Below the pieces are notes generated by a model. The model saw only the letters and a list, made by a program, of their open reading frames with translations. It ran no database searches and was not told where the DNA came from. Positions 15,187 to 63,945 of a DNA stretch of 64,000 nt are shown here, piece by piece. Numbering within the stretch: the first letter of the stretch is position 1; each line of letters starts with the position of its first letter. The DNA is from Rhea pennata (taxonomy: Eukaryota; Chordata; Aves; Rheiformes; Rheidae). The translations under genes were made by a program, and so were the position numbers. Location: the NCBI RefSeq assembly GCF_028389875.1, contig NC_084682.1, forward strand, positions 8,504,001 to 8,568,000. Direction: 5' to 3'.

Positions 15187-15585
15187 CAGTAACAGTATTT
15201 GCCCAGGGAAGACATTCTTTCACTTGTCAAAAATGCCACAGAGACTTGACACATACTACAAAAGGTGAGAATTTCACTCTGACCTCATTTGGCAGTTGCT
15301 ACTTGCAACAACATGATGCTCCCTCTCAGCGCTCCCACCGCACAGAAGCTGGTACTTTTTCTGCATCGCAGCACCTCTGCTCCGTGACCTACACGACGCG
15401 CAAATGCCAAGCTACATCCAGAAAGCAGCCTTAATAAGTTGTTTTTGCTGTTCCACCTTCTCATAAAGCAGTTTTCCTCACCTTTACTTTGTTCCTTGCG
15501 TCCTGATGCCTGTGTTCAAGTGCTGGTTAGACATAGCCCTGCTAATGAGTTGCCAGCGCAAAGTGACATCTCTCCTGCAGTGGAA

Positions 15586-15591
15586 AATAAA
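15586..15591 (+). terminator. Candidate MIS12 polyadenylation signal
   Basis: AATAAA about 700 bases after the stop codon; a second AATAAA lies at 15956-15961. Either could end the transcript. Confidence 0.45.
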
Positions 15592-15961
15592 TGAGCATTA
15601 GACATTGGCTAGATAAAGAGAATTTTTGCAGGTTCTCTGACTAAATTGCACTGACTGATTGTTCCAATCAAAGGACACACATGTAAACACATAAAATGAA
15701 TGAAAAGGAAAGTTTTGCTTGTGTGTTTCTACAATATAAAATTATAGATCAGCAAAGAGTGTTTGGAAATGGGAGAAAATACCTGTCATAAAGTTTTAGG
15801 ACTCAGGTAGAGTAAGTTGAAAGTAACAAGTTAAAATTTTCGGTAGTTTTATTGTAGAGGAATTAATTTTCCTTTACAGCTCAAACATCTACTTCTACAT
15901 GTTTTTAAGCTACAATTTTTGCCCATCATTTCAAAGGCAAATAAGTATTTTCAGAAATAAA

Positions 15962-18900
15962 CGTTTTCCCAACATGTTCTAAGCTACAGGTTCTCCTGTG
16001 GTTTGAGAGCAAAAACTAATTGTCTTCAGCAAGCTGCTGTTTTAGCTTAAAAAAACAGCAAAGAAGCAATCATTTAGCCTTATCACCCAAAAAATCAGGT
16101 CAGGATACCAACCTATTAACTCCTAAAACCAATAAGCATGTCAAAATATTAAAACTCTGCTATCAGGAATGAAAAATTTGGACAGCAGAGGGCATCAGGA
16201 GATCGTCCCAAGGTTTCAGCTTGCGGAAAAGGCTTTCTTTTTGCTCCATACCTTTTGTATGCACCAAGAGTTGTGGAATGTTTTCTAAGATAAATCAGCT
16301 GTTTTACCCTTAATGAGTAGGAGACAATATTCTTTTTATTCGCGCCTGCTCCGCTGGGATTCGTGCCGATCGCGTCCTGCTGCTGACGGAGCGGCTGCCC
16401 CCGCAATCCGGGAACGTGGACCTCCAGGGCAGCGCGTTTTACCTGCTGACTCGCCACCTCCTCCTGGCACCTCTCCGCAAGCAGAAGATCCCGGGAAAGC
16501 CTGGCGCGGGCAGGGGCTTCCCCAACCCGCTTCCCACCCACCCACTCCCTCCGGAGCACTGCGTCGAGGCCAATTAAACAGCGGTTAATTCAGGAGCACG
16601 AGCCAGGCGCTGCTTTTCAGCTGGTAACGCCTGCGGGCAGGTAAGAGTTGGGTATACACGAGCGCTGGGTAGGGCCCTTGTGACGCCCAGCGCGTCCCCG
16701 TGGGGCAGCCGGCACGCACGAGAGCAGCCCCCGCTTCAACCCCGCATCCTTGAAAACCCTCTACTGCCAAAAATGAACATTTTTGAGACAGATGGGCGCT
16801 GCACGGAGCTACCAGCTTGGGGAGGTTTGGGATGTGGGGTGCACAGCTTCCTCCTCTGGGTGTTCGCACATCACACGTGGTAAAATCAGCTGGCTGGGAA
16901 ACCGCCGCCGCGGGGTTTACGGAAAGCCGTGGTTTGGCCTCCCCTCCCAGCCTCCTGCACTGCCATCGCTCCTCAGGGCACTGGACCAAACCGGGCACAG
17001 AAAACGCGCGTTCAGACAACGTTGGTGCCGAAACGTTGGGTTTGCTCAAGCAAAGGAGCGCAGTCAGGGCTCCGTCGCTGGGGGCTCCTGGTCGGGATCG
17101 CTGCTCGGCTTCGGTACCTCCCTGGAAATTGCTTTATGAAAGGAAATGATAAATGGCTTTTTCCTTCTCTGTGCTGCTCAGGTGCGTTAAGGAGAAGAAA
17201 AAAAATTCTCAAAAAAGAAACATTTTCACACCTAAGAACTATTTTCCCCTGTAATTAAACAATAGGAAAACCAGCTTGGCATTAAATAGCATTTCTTCGG
17301 TACAAGCCCAGGAGGCAGCTGCCTTTTCCTGGGAAAGTCCATCCAAGGCTCAAGGCAGATACACAGTTTTCTCACCAAGTGACTCTCCACCCCCCCACCC
17401 CCCCCGGAAATCCAGAGCAGCTGGGCTGCATGCAACGCCCCTGACACAAATATTTCCATTAAAGCTCAGCACAGCAGTTTGTGATCTGAAAAATGCCATG
17501 CTGGGTAGGCAAAGCATCACCTCTTCATCAAGTCCCACGTAGCAGCAATGCTTCCCAGGGCCAGATTTGCAATAGCAAAAATTGTTCCCAAATTTGGCTG
17601 TGACTAAGGATCCAGGCTTTTGCTTTAAAATCACCGCACGTTTGCAGCCAGACCCTTCCGGGCACTGCAGCAGCCCTCGGCCTGGGCAGCCTTGGCTCCC
17701 TACCGAGCAGAAGTCAGTTCTTAATGAATATTATAATATGCGGTAAATAATCTATCGCTCAAGAAATCTGTTTTGAAAGGCAGGCCCTTTTGGAGGAAAC
17801 CGGGGCAGTGGTGGTCAGGCCGCTGGGCTCGTGGGCTTGCAGCCAACCTCGAGGGAAACGTTAACCAGGACCTTCGCACCGTGCTGGGCTGGGATGTTCC
17901 TCACCCGGGGTGGGAACGAGCAGCGTCGTTAACGCAGCTCCACGGCTTACGTATTAATTAGGCGTCTCAGCTTTCGGGCTGATTCGCTGGGCTCCCTGTC
18001 CCCAAAGCCGCGTTGGAGCTTTCCAAAGCCTCGCAGGGGACTACAGCCTCCCCCGCCACAGCTCCCAGCAGGACACCCCTGCGACCAGAGCAGCAGACCT
18101 TCCGGGAAAACCCACCGAAGGACACCGTGCCTTCAGCTTGCTGCTGCTTCTTCCACGCGGCGACGTTGTCCGGCCGCTGCCGAGGACCCTGTGATTGCCT
18201 GGAGCCTGCAGACGCTTTCTGCAGGTCCAGAGTGGGTGGCAGCACAGACCACCGCCGGGGCCAGACCCTGCAGAAGAGACGGTCCCCGGCCCAAAAGGTT
18301 TTGGTCTCTCTGTTTCTGTCCCCCGACTGCAAAGCCAGAGGTGAGCGAGCTCACGGAAGTGGGAAGCCAGGTCTCGTTTGCTTGGCTGATGGGAACTGAT
18401 ACCGTTCCCATCATGGGAGCAATGATGAACAGAGAAAAAGGTTTTAGGCAAAATAATCTGTTTACAGGAAAATTGGGTTATTTTCTCTGTCGACACCTCT
18501 TGTTCATCTCTAGTCTCCATCTCCTGTACGTCTGTGAACCGCCAGGCACAGTGGGAAGCGCACACGAAGCCTCCAGGCGAGCAGGGGGGCTCTGCTCCCA
18601 GGCCTCGAAGGGACTTCGCATGGCGGCCGGGGACAACGCGTGGCACCATCCCCTCCCCACACGAGACGTCTCTGTACAGCGACGCAGTTTAAGAACAGCG
18701 ACGTTTCCCCTCCTGGGAATCCGCTACAGCGGCTGGTCCAGAGCCAGCTGCTTTGACAGCTGGAGACCGTCTGCTCCGTTCCAGCTTGGAGAAAAGCCCC
18801 GCGGCCTTCCCGAGGGCAGAGACGCGCCCGCTCCAAACCCAGCCGCGTCCCGTCCTCCTGCGGGGGGATAAAACCCCCAGAAACGCTGAAGGGACCCTGA

Positions 18901-18990
18901 ACGTCTGCTGAGGCCTCGGGGAAAGGCCAAGGAACCTGCATCCCGGCACGCGCACGCTCGCAGGTACAACTCCACTTAGGCCAAACCTCA
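15962..18990. other. Intergenic, no recognised gene
   Basis: About 3 kb, increasingly GC-rich to the right. Open frames of 60-226 codons occur on both strands, often overlapping in several frames, with no domain I recognise. This is expected by chance in GC-rich DNA. Confidence 0.5.
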
Positions 18991-19001
18991 TTTCCACGGA
19001 C

Positions 19002-19007
19002 TTTATT
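19002..19007 (-). terminator. Candidate minus-strand polyadenylation signal, upstream Pumilio-type site
   Basis: AATAAA on the minus strand. Upstream on that strand is about 300 bases of AT-richer, UTR-like sequence containing TGTAAATA (19068-19075), a perfect match to the PUM1/2 consensus UGUANAUA. No coding exon was found for a parent gene, so any transcript would be non-coding or have its coding part elsewhere. Confidence 0.3.
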
Positions 19008-20167
19008 GTCGTTTTTGGTTCTAGAGTACAAAAGCATGCAAAAAATAGCCTCTCTATTAATGGTACATATTTACAGGGTAACGGCCACGTGCCATTACGA
19101 TGCTGAGTGCAAATACATCATGCTCGAATCCCGGCAGAGAACATACAGGTTGATAGATTTAACATCAAGTAGAACAGGAGACTTAAATACTAACAGAACA
19201 GGCATATAAATCAGATACACAGCAGCAAAATTACGGCACGGAGCATCAGAATTATATCCTGAAAAGCTGCAGTTTGTTCTTCTTGAATTTACACTTTTTT
19301 AAGTGGTTATTGTGCGAGGGACTGCACCTCTGCTTGCAGCAGCTCGAAGCGTAAATGACTTTTGTTCGGGGACGGGAAGGTTAACGCTTGTGGGAAAGGC
19401 AATGACCAGCTCCCCAGCTCCTTTCTTTCGCTCGCCCTGCAGTGAGCTGCATTTAGAGCACCGGGAACTATTAAGGTCACAGGAGAATTCAGGTTAATTC
19501 CTGTCGGAAGGGCCCCCCTGAGCTAGCGCACCTTCACGTCGCGACCAGCCACGCTCCTTCCCCGCTTCCATGGCCAGCGCAGGCGGGGGACTTGGGCGCG
19601 CTGCGGAGGCGACTGCCTTCGCCGCGGTCGGGCCGAGACACTCACCTTAGCTTCAACGTCACGGCAAAACTTGCAAGCACCAACTGATGCCACCGCTGCT
19701 GCGAAAGGCAAGGGACAGGCCTGACTCCTATCCACCCTCTAACTCGCGGTCAGGAAGACTTTTCAAAGATATTTTTGGCACTCAGTCTTTCAAAGACTCG
19801 TACGTTACCTTACTCTGCAGTTTGCTTCTTGCATCTCAAGGCACTAAAAAAAAAATAAATAAAACCCCTCACAGGCCGGGTGCACTCGCTGCTGCCGGGA
19901 TCTAGTTTCTGTCGCGACCACCAGTTGCAGGAGCTGCCTACACAGATCGAACCATGCGGCGAAAACTCCCGGCTTTCCCTCGCGTCTGTGCAGCAGCACG
20001 GACACCGAGACGCGCTCTCCCGCGGGCTGGCTCGCGCTCGGGCTCGGCAGCCGCGTGCCCGCTCGGAGACCAAGCCGTGCAAGCTGTTTCGCACGGACAC
20101 GTTGCTGGAAAACCACCGCACTGCAGCAGAAAACGGCACGCGCGCGCGCGTCCCGCCAAGGCAGCGC

Positions 20168-20174
20168 TATAAAA
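20168..20174 (+). promoter_or_regulatory. TATA-like motif
   Basis: TATAAAA in CpG-rich surroundings, in a good core-promoter context on the plus strand. A second TATAAAA followed by GG lies at 20414-20420. Neither is tied to a known gene. Confidence 0.25.
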
Positions 20175-20564
20175 GCCGTGAATCGACACCCCCGCGCCCA
20201 CTCGCGTGCTTTCGCCGAGTTGTTGTCTCCCTCCGGGGCCCGTGGCCGTCTCTAGCAGGACGGCGGCGCGGCGCCAAGCTGCCCTGAAGCGCCTGGGAAC
20301 GGGCAGGGTTTGCGGAGTCCCGCGGCAGCGCGCGGAGCCGGCGGGCCGCCCCTTTCCGCCTGCGGACGCTTTAGGCTCGTTTTGCGGGACGCAGTCAGGA
20401 CAATTTCCTGAGGTATAAAAGGAAAAAGGGATCCGTGCAAAACAGATTTCTTTCAGCATGGCGCGCATTTTTTTTTTCCCCCCTAGGTAATTTTGGAATA
20501 ATGGTACAAATAGCCGTTCTGCCTCACCCCAGCCCCATCCAAAATCAAGGAAGTGCTCTGGCTG

Positions 20565-20640
20565 TCATTAAAAGCACACGACATAAAGCTAATTCTCCCT
20601 TGCAAATTAGCATTTGCTTGGTTTCATTAATTGAAGTCAA
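20565..20640. promoter_or_regulatory. Homeodomain/POU-like motif cluster
   Basis: An AT-rich island inside the CpG tract with GTCATTAAAA, GCTAATTC, TTGCAAATTAGCATTTGC and CATTAATTGAAG. These resemble homeodomain TAAT cores and POU octamer halves, as in developmental enhancers. No function is shown by sequence alone. Confidence 0.25.
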
Positions 20641-21100
20641 GATTTGCAAAGGCTCCCCAAAAGGGGGAGGAGGGAACCAAAACGCTATTGAAAACAGAAA
20701 GTCCTCAGAGCAGGTTCAGCCATAATCTCAGCTGCTGGGCGCTCGCCCCGGCCCTGCGGCATCGCTCGGCTCCTCTTCCCGGGCGAGACGCGGGGCAGAG
20801 CGCGGGCTGCCAACCTTGTCCTGCCTCCGGTGCCGCTGCCGAGACGCCCCGCCGAAGGACAGGGAGGCGGCGGGAAGCAGAGCCGGAGGCACCGGCAGCA
20901 GCGCCCGGCTGCAAAGACGTTGCGGACCGAACCAGACTACAGCAGGGAACTCGGGAAAGCGAGGATACCCGCTGCCACCAGCGCTCCTCCTGCACACGCG
21001 CCCCCGGCACCAAACCCGGGGGCGCCGAGAGCGCCAAGCTGAGGTTACCCTCAAAGATGACAGTAAGATGGTCATGCAGGAACCAAGTTTAATCATGTCC

Positions 21101-21106
21101 TTTATT
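21101..21106 (-). terminator. Candidate minus-strand polyadenylation signal
   Basis: AATAAA on the minus strand, preceded on that strand by about 370 bases of T-rich, UTR-like sequence (21110-21480). It could be an alternative end of the same hypothetical minus-strand transcript as the signal at 19002. Confidence 0.25.
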
Positions 21107-24100
21107 TAAGTGCTATGAAATACGGGTTCGACCCCATTCCCTTTGGCTTCTCAGGGACATGCTCAGGACCCATAAAGCTTAAGGGAGAATACCAGCCTGT
21201 ATTTTGACTGCCTGATATCACTGATTTTCACCAAGCGTAAGAGTCGAATTCCCAATTACACACAGAGCCATCGGTCACTGCAACGTGTGTATTTGCCCTT
21301 TGAGTGCAATCTCTCACCTGATGTCAAGATGCAGAGATGAAGCTTCTAATCCCAAGTTTAGAAGCAGTCTACACATACAATAGCAGCATCAGCAAGTGCA
21401 AAAAAACCAAATTAATGTCTTAAAATAAAATTAAAATTCAAGGTATTAAAAAAACAAAAGATCAAGTTTTGATTCAACCTCATTAGTGTTCTGCAGTTTT
21501 GTAGTCTAAAAACGCTCCACCAGCTTGCCCCATATGAGGGAGCTCTCCCAGTTTGAGCCACTTCATCAGTAAATCGGAATTTAAAAGCATCAGGTACCTC
21601 CTTTTCAAGGGGCTAAGAGACGAGTGAGGGAAAGGAAATCATTTTCCAAACGGAACAAATCTCCGAGCCGGCCACTTCTTTTCAGCGCCGAGCACAAAGC
21701 ATCCACGCGCACGGGACCGTGTCCAGCTGACGGGGTCAGATCCTGGCTTTTTGGGGTACGCCACCTTTCATCAGCCAACGTCCTCCGCGCCCCAAGCCCT
21801 CGCGGGCAGCAGCACAGCAGTCCGGCCGCGGCAGCATCCGAAGGCTCGGTGCACGTTGCCGGGAACATCCCGTCTCTCTCCCGTTTCACGGCACTGCCCT
21901 GGGCAAGGCCACCGCCCCGGCAAGGCTCACGCTGAGCAAAACCGATGATGGGAAGGAAAGGGGCGGGGGGGGGGGGAAATAAAAGGCAGAGGGAAACGCA
22001 CGGAGAGCGATGAAGTTAAGTCCGAATGGGGGATCTCACCCTTGCTCAGCTGATGCCAATGGAAAATCCACCCTCGACTGACGGGGCAGCGGCGCGTCCT
22101 GGCAGCCGGCAGCGCTCTGCCCAGGCACTAACCGCAGCCGGCACCCGCCGGCCGATACAGCAGCTGGCTCGGATGTAATTTTTTGCCTTGAATGCAAAAA
22201 GCAGGCCGGGGGGGGGGGGAAGTCTCCGGGGCAAACGACGCAGGAGGTGGCATTCGACGTGCACTCGCTGCTGCGGGCCGGGCTGGGCGGGCAGGTGCAA
22301 AGCCCCTGGGCGAGAGCGGCACCGCGGGCCACTTCCCCGGCGCCGGCGCTTTTCCTTCTCGCTGCTGCCCTCCGGGTCCCCCCGCCACGGCTGCGTCCGC
22401 TCTGCCCGGGCTCCGCCGGCTCCGGGCGACGAGGGCAGACGCGCGGCGGTGGCGGGCAGCCGGGACGGCCCCGCGGCCTCACGGAGCGGCTTCGTCCTCG
22501 CACACGTCCGGCAGCTCCGGGTCCTTTGCGCCGTCTCTGCTCCCTTCTTTTCTGCAGCAACGAACGGATGGAAATAAAAGAGATTACGGGTTTGAAGACA
22601 CACGTGCGCGGCTCGACGCCGCTGCTGCTTCCCCGAAGGCCGCTCGCAAAGCGCAATCCTCCGGTGCCCGTGCTGGACCATCGCTGGCGCGCAGCACGAG
22701 CGGTGGGAGCAAAACGCCACTTCACTTTCCCCCCCCCATCTTCTCCCCGTTTTAAAAAACAGTCTCAATTATGCCAGTTTTGAACGTGAAGCTGATCCGG
22801 CTACGTTTGGGCGAAACTGCCTGCGGTTTGAGCCGGGCCCGAGCTGACGACGTCCACGTTAACTCACGGCAGGAGCCGCACGCTGTGCCGGGGCTCCGCG
22901 AAGCGAAGGCCCGCGAGGCGCCGGGGTGGCCGCGGCGCCGTCCCGTGCCCCCGCCGGGCTGGCTGCTCCGGGCCGCCGGGGCCGGGTGCCCGCCTCCGCT
23001 CGACGGCTCTTCCGAAGGCGCCGTGTAGCGTTTTCTAGCCGAAAAGCAGGGGACGCGGCACGGGGAAGGAGAGAAGCGACCTAGGTGGAGGCAGAGCCCG
23101 GCGCTCACCCGGGAGCCGCCTCCTCCCCGAACTGCTCGGGCGACGCCGCGAGCTCGTCCCCGCTTCGGCTCCACCGAGAAGGCCGGGAAGGGGGAGCGGC
23201 GCCGAGAGGGAGCCGAGCTTCCTCCAACGCCTCCACCAACGCGGGGCCGAGCCGCTTTTCCTGCTGACCCCCCCGCCCGGCTTCCCCGGCCCCCGCTGGC
23301 CCCCCATCCCGGACGCTAACCAAGCGCACGGGCGCTGGAGCCGCTCACGCGCAGTCACCCCACTCCGAGAGGAAGGCAGGAAGGAAGGAAGGACGGACGG
23401 AAGGAAGGATGAAGCTACTGCCAAGGAGTCATGGAGGCCGAGGAGAGGGCAGCACGCTGCTACAGCGCCCGGGGGAAGCGCAAACGCCGAATTACCTTAA
23501 GGACGGATGCAAGCATACGGATGCGTTTAAGAGGAATCTGTCCCTGAGAGCAAAACAACGAGACAAGGGAAGAAAGTGATGGCGCAGATGACGGCAGCAG
23601 GCAAACGAGCTGCATTTCTGCTCCCACCGAAGCTCGCGAGCGGCGGCCGAGGTTGCCCGCAGCCTGCCGCGGGGACGAGGCCGGGCACGAACCTGCTGCC
23701 GCCGAAAGCTGCTGGCGGCCCGCTGCCGAGGGCCGTCAGGGCTCTACCCGAGCGCCCAAGCCCGCGCCGCGGTCGGACGAGGATGTCTCACCGGCCCGCG
23801 GCTCTTCCCACCGGACACCCGCGTGCATCTGGAGCGCCAACGTCTGGCGGAGCTCAACCCTACCGCAGCCGTTACAGAGGTTTAAAACCTTTTGCTAAAC
23901 TGCCCTGACCAAGCAGACGACCTCCCTCTCCCTCCCGGCTTGCTTATTCCTCCCCTACCGGGACGGGAAAGCCGTCAGGGCAGCGCCGGCTGCTCCGCTC
24001 TCTTTTGGGGAAGGCTTTTAAACACGGAGCGATCCCCCGAACGGGAGCCGACAACCACGTTTCATCAATGGCAACAGCAGCCATAACGGGAAAGCAAACT

Positions 24101-24450
24101 GAGTCTGTCAAAACACGGCAATTAACTTGCTGGGCAGTACTCGCAGCGGACGAGAGCGGTAAAACGTGGCAAAGCCAGTGCTGATCCTGGAGCAGCCAGA
24201 GGAAACGTAGAAACACTACGAGTAGAGAGCCAGGACTTAGCTGCGAACACTGAACGGCTGGGTTTGATGAACAAGCTGCTTTCTGCAACTGCGAAAACTA
24301 AAAGTGCCTGGTTGCAGTGTAAATAACAGGGCCGAACCGGGCCCGGTTTGTGGGATCTGCAAGGCTCAGTGAACCCCTGCATCCTCGGCGGGGTCCTGCA
24401 GCGGCTGGAGGGAGGCTGGGGGTGACCCCGGCCCCGGCCAACACAGCTCA

Positions 24451-27400
24451 CGGGGCAAAGATTTCAAATCAGTGACGTCTTAACAGTGTCCTCTAAGGGA
24501 ATAAGGGCTGCAATAAACCTGAAAGGCCTCCTGCTACTGCAAAGACTTCTGCCCCTGCGGCTTCTGCACTAAGTATTTCCAAGAGCAGAGCAGGTTGTGG
24601 ACAGGCAATGCAAGGAGCAGGCAGAATCTGAAGAAATTCAGCCAAGTGATTTCCAGCCTCCTCCTCTTCCCAAAATCCCACAGAGGGAGCTGGCTCCTTT
24701 CTCTTCCTATTTTCTTAAAGGACAGATCCATTTTAAGAAACGTCAATTAGGCATGAAACACCAAAAAGCAGACTCAGCTGTCAGAGGATTTCCTGAAAAA
24801 TATCTTCTCAGCACGGGCACAAATGCCAGCTGCTTGAAACAGGAGTGAGTGGGGCTGTGGCAATGTCACACGCAGCCTAATTAAATTGAATGTGAAAATG
24901 CAGAAGTTTTCTAATTGCTTTTCTTTTTCCTTCTACAGGAACATAAAAAGTCATTTTCTACTTATAAGTGGAGGGAGAAGCGATGTTACAAGAGCTGATT
25001 TCCCACTCACTGAAGACATTGCCACAGGGGACGAGAAGCTCTGTCAGGGAGAACCTGTGTTTTCAGGCTGGTGCCCTTGGTGTAACATCCCATCTTACGA
25101 TGGGCAGCATTGGCTCAATTTTGCTTCCCAGATGCCAGCACCATTCCGAGTGCTGCCAAAAGCACTCCAGCCCCATGGACACAAAAGGATCCAATCCTGA
25201 TATCCTTCAGGCTGACCTTGTGGCTGTTTGGTTTAAACATCCCAGACCCGAGCACCCGGAAAGCTGGAGCTCAAAGCGGCTCGTTTTCCCTTTGCTCTTG
25301 GTGGGCGACCACTGGCAACTTAACATCTAGTTCAGTTTGCCCTTGTGGAGGTAGACATTGTAAAAAAAAAAGTAAACTCATGTAACAGTAAACAATCTTA
25401 TTTCAACTTGGGAAAGAAAATCATTTGAAGAGCTCTGCCTTCCAGTATTAAGTGCATTGAAACAAAATGCACGGGAAGTTTCACAAGTTTAAATCGCTTT
25501 CATTAGATTCAACCAGCCTTGCATTTCTCAAAGTTTGAAATAATAATCTACGGTCCTTAAAACAAATACCCCTGCTGTAGTGCTTAATATATGACACTTT
25601 GTCGAAGAGACCTCGTTTACATGTTTCTTTTGAACAGAAGGGTTTTGACACAGGTTCTTGGGAAAGGAAGCCGAAAAGAACTGGGCTACTAACCTTAGAA
25701 AGGAGACAAATAAAAGATGAGACGAAGGCATACAGCTTGTCTCCCAGGCTTAAAAAGACTAAAAAAGGGATTTATATGTTGATAATGTGGCTAATCAGAA
25801 ACTTTACAGCTACATTAGATCAAATGAACTTTAGTTGTTCTGCATGGATAATGAAGTGTCCTGCTCCAGGCAGGAACCAGCAACAACGTGTCAGGGTCAA
25901 GAAGAAATTTTCTTGCTGGCTGGTTTGTAGTGACCGATCAGCCAGAGCTTTCCTTCCACCTCCATCTGAGATACCTGAAGCAGATCCCTTTGGGAAACGG
26001 GCTCAAAGCATTAGAACGAAACCACCTGAAATATCACCTCAGGCAGTGCTTGAAAAGGAGAAACCCTGTCGCGTTTGGAGTTAGCTTTCCTGGACAGTGC
26101 AAGGCACACTCTGCATTTTTTTTTCAGACTTGATAAAACGTTCCCCATCTTAGAGCAATGCAATGCACTGACCAGGAATGACAGTGAATTCATGGGCCTG
26201 GACACGTGTTCAATTAGTGAAGGCTAATTAGGAGGGCAATGGCCAAGAGAAACTCAATGGAGACAAACTCTTTGTGCTAAGCTGGCAAAGGAGCAGTGAC
26301 TGCAGCGCTCCTCAGATCTGCCCCTATAGCAGCACACAAAGTACAGGGTGTTTGGTGGAGCACATGTTGGCTGACATCTTACTTGCCTGCCTGCATTGAA
26401 AACTGTCACTTATAGTTGCTAAAAAGCCAAACTTGTGCAACTGGCAGGAGGAATCAGAGCTGACATCCTCCATGTGCATGCAAGGCTGCATCCTTGGGGT
26501 GCTCAGCATACACAGTAAAGCATGCTCAAAAACCCTGGGCAAAGTATCTGGCACCCAAAGTAGGAAAAATTACAGAGCTGAAAATGCTTCTGCTAGCCAA
26601 CATCCTTCCATGTTCATGGGTGCCTTCCTCCCTGGAGCAGGAGGCTGAAGTAGTACAAGCTGAAGGCAAAGTCTTATCAGGGAGGAAGTTTTGAACTCTC
26701 CCGCTATAGCAGAGAGGCAGCTCAGGAGGAGAGAAGCTATTAACATTTTTTATGGTAAGGACATGGCCAAGCAGTCATGGCTTGGTCCATTGCAGGAAGG
26801 GTGTGTGTCACTCGTTACCACAGACTGCTAAAGGGATAGGCACCAAATTGTCCCCAAACCTTGCATGAGGAATGAAATCGAGTATTGACTAAATTTTCCT
26901 CATTAAGTGACTTCTCCTTTAGGCTAGGAAAGCTCCTCTTAGCTTTCTGAGTTCTCCTGTCTTTTCTACATCCTCCCATTCTCATTTCTGGCAGAGTTCA
27001 AGATCTCATCAAGTTGCTGAGATCTGCACATTAACTGGTCCTGGACTCAAAGGCAAAGTCTTTACTGTAGTCTCTGGTACACAGTTGAGCCCTAAACCAT
27101 TGCTAATTGAGCTGAGCCCCTAAAGACTCCTTTACTTGCACTGTCAAAGGTATAGTGAGACTGTTAATACGCCCTCCTGGCATCTGCTAGGCACGGTACT
27201 GCAATTTTGCATGGAAGAGGATGATTCTGGGGCAATGTTTTCTCATTCCTAACCTATAAAACATGCAGACTGTTCAGATGCCTTTTCCATCATCCATAAA
27301 ATGGAGAGAAGAATTAAACAATCCAATACATACCCAGACTACAGTGTAATTGATTTAGTTAATGAATCTCTAACAAATCTTTGATCACAGTTTGCGATAA

Positions 27401-27620
27401 ACTTAACAGGTCAAAAAGCCAGATCTGAGCTGAAGACCTTACACATATTTTGGCCAAATCCAGCTTACAGAGAGAGATGCATCTATAAAATCTGTTTTAC
27501 CGCATTGTGTTTTAACCCTAGAGGATTTGGGGTAGAAGTCAGCATCAGCATGTAAATTAGAAGTTCTCTCCTTAAATGCTAAGGAAAATATTTGCAAACA
27601 CTTTCCCTTTTTCTCCCCAT
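24451..27620. other. Intergenic sequence downstream of CAMKK1
   Basis: About 3 kb of mixed composition with no recognised gene. A 161-codon plus-strand frame (25599-26084) has no recognisable domain. If CAMKK1 has an alternative last exon it would be here; I could not identify one with confidence. Confidence 0.45.
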
Positions 27621-27625
27621 ACACC

Positions 27626-27639
27626 TTTATTCCTTTATT
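27626..27639 (-). terminator. Tandem polyadenylation signals of CAMKK1
   Basis: Two AATAAA on the minus strand, at 27634-27639 and 27626-27631, two bases apart and starting 38 bases after the CAMKK1 TAG. A G/T-rich stretch (GGTGTATGGGG) follows, as expected downstream of a cleavage site. This implies a 3'UTR of only about 70-80 bases for this form. Confidence 0.65.
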
Positions 27640-27677
27640 CTGCACACTTAGGCAGAGGCAGGCAAGGCTGTATATAC

Positions 27678-63945
<36,268 letters not shown>

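Larger units (their letters stand above)
14884..15961 (+). other. MIS12 3'UTR (extent uncertain)
   Basis: AT-rich non-coding sequence after the MIS12 stop. It contains a perfect 14-bp hairpin and AATAAA signals at 15586-15591 and 15956-15961. Small open frames on both strands show no family resemblance. Confidence 0.6.
19500..24450. promoter_or_regulatory. Orphan CpG-rich tract between MIS12 and CAMKK1
   Basis: Several CpG-dense blocks (about 19540-19660, 19890-20400, 20740-21030, 22230-23480) broken by AT-rich pieces, lying 4 kb from MIS12 and 3 kb past the end of CAMKK1. No protein gene is recognised. Frames up to 240 codons are Arg/Pro/Gly/Ala-rich, overlap on both strands and look like composition artefacts. 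The tract could be the promoter of an unannotated, perhaps non-coding, transcript. Confidence 0.5.

Noticed and set aside
21120-21140. GGTTCGACCCC, a tRNA B-box-like motif
   Set aside because: No matching A box, cloverleaf or acceptor stem around it. Similar isolated GTTCGA motifs at about 13903, 19125 and 55093 were rejected for the same reason.
22036-22768. Minus-strand open frames of 229 and 240 codons in the CpG tract
   Set aside because: Arg/Pro/Ala/Ser-rich composition, with similar-length frames on both strands at the same place, and no recognisable domain. GC-rich DNA is poor in stop codons, so this is expected by chance.
24493-24723. Possible distal last exon of CAMKK1 (minus strand, after an AG at about 24708)
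   Set aside because: It would join in phase, but the pyrimidine tract is weak and the encoded residues do not resemble the mammalian CAMKK1 tail.
25599-26084. 161-codon plus-strand frame downstream of CAMKK1
   Set aside because: No domain, signal peptide or family resemblance, overlapped by another 81-codon frame, and no supporting splice or poly(A) context.
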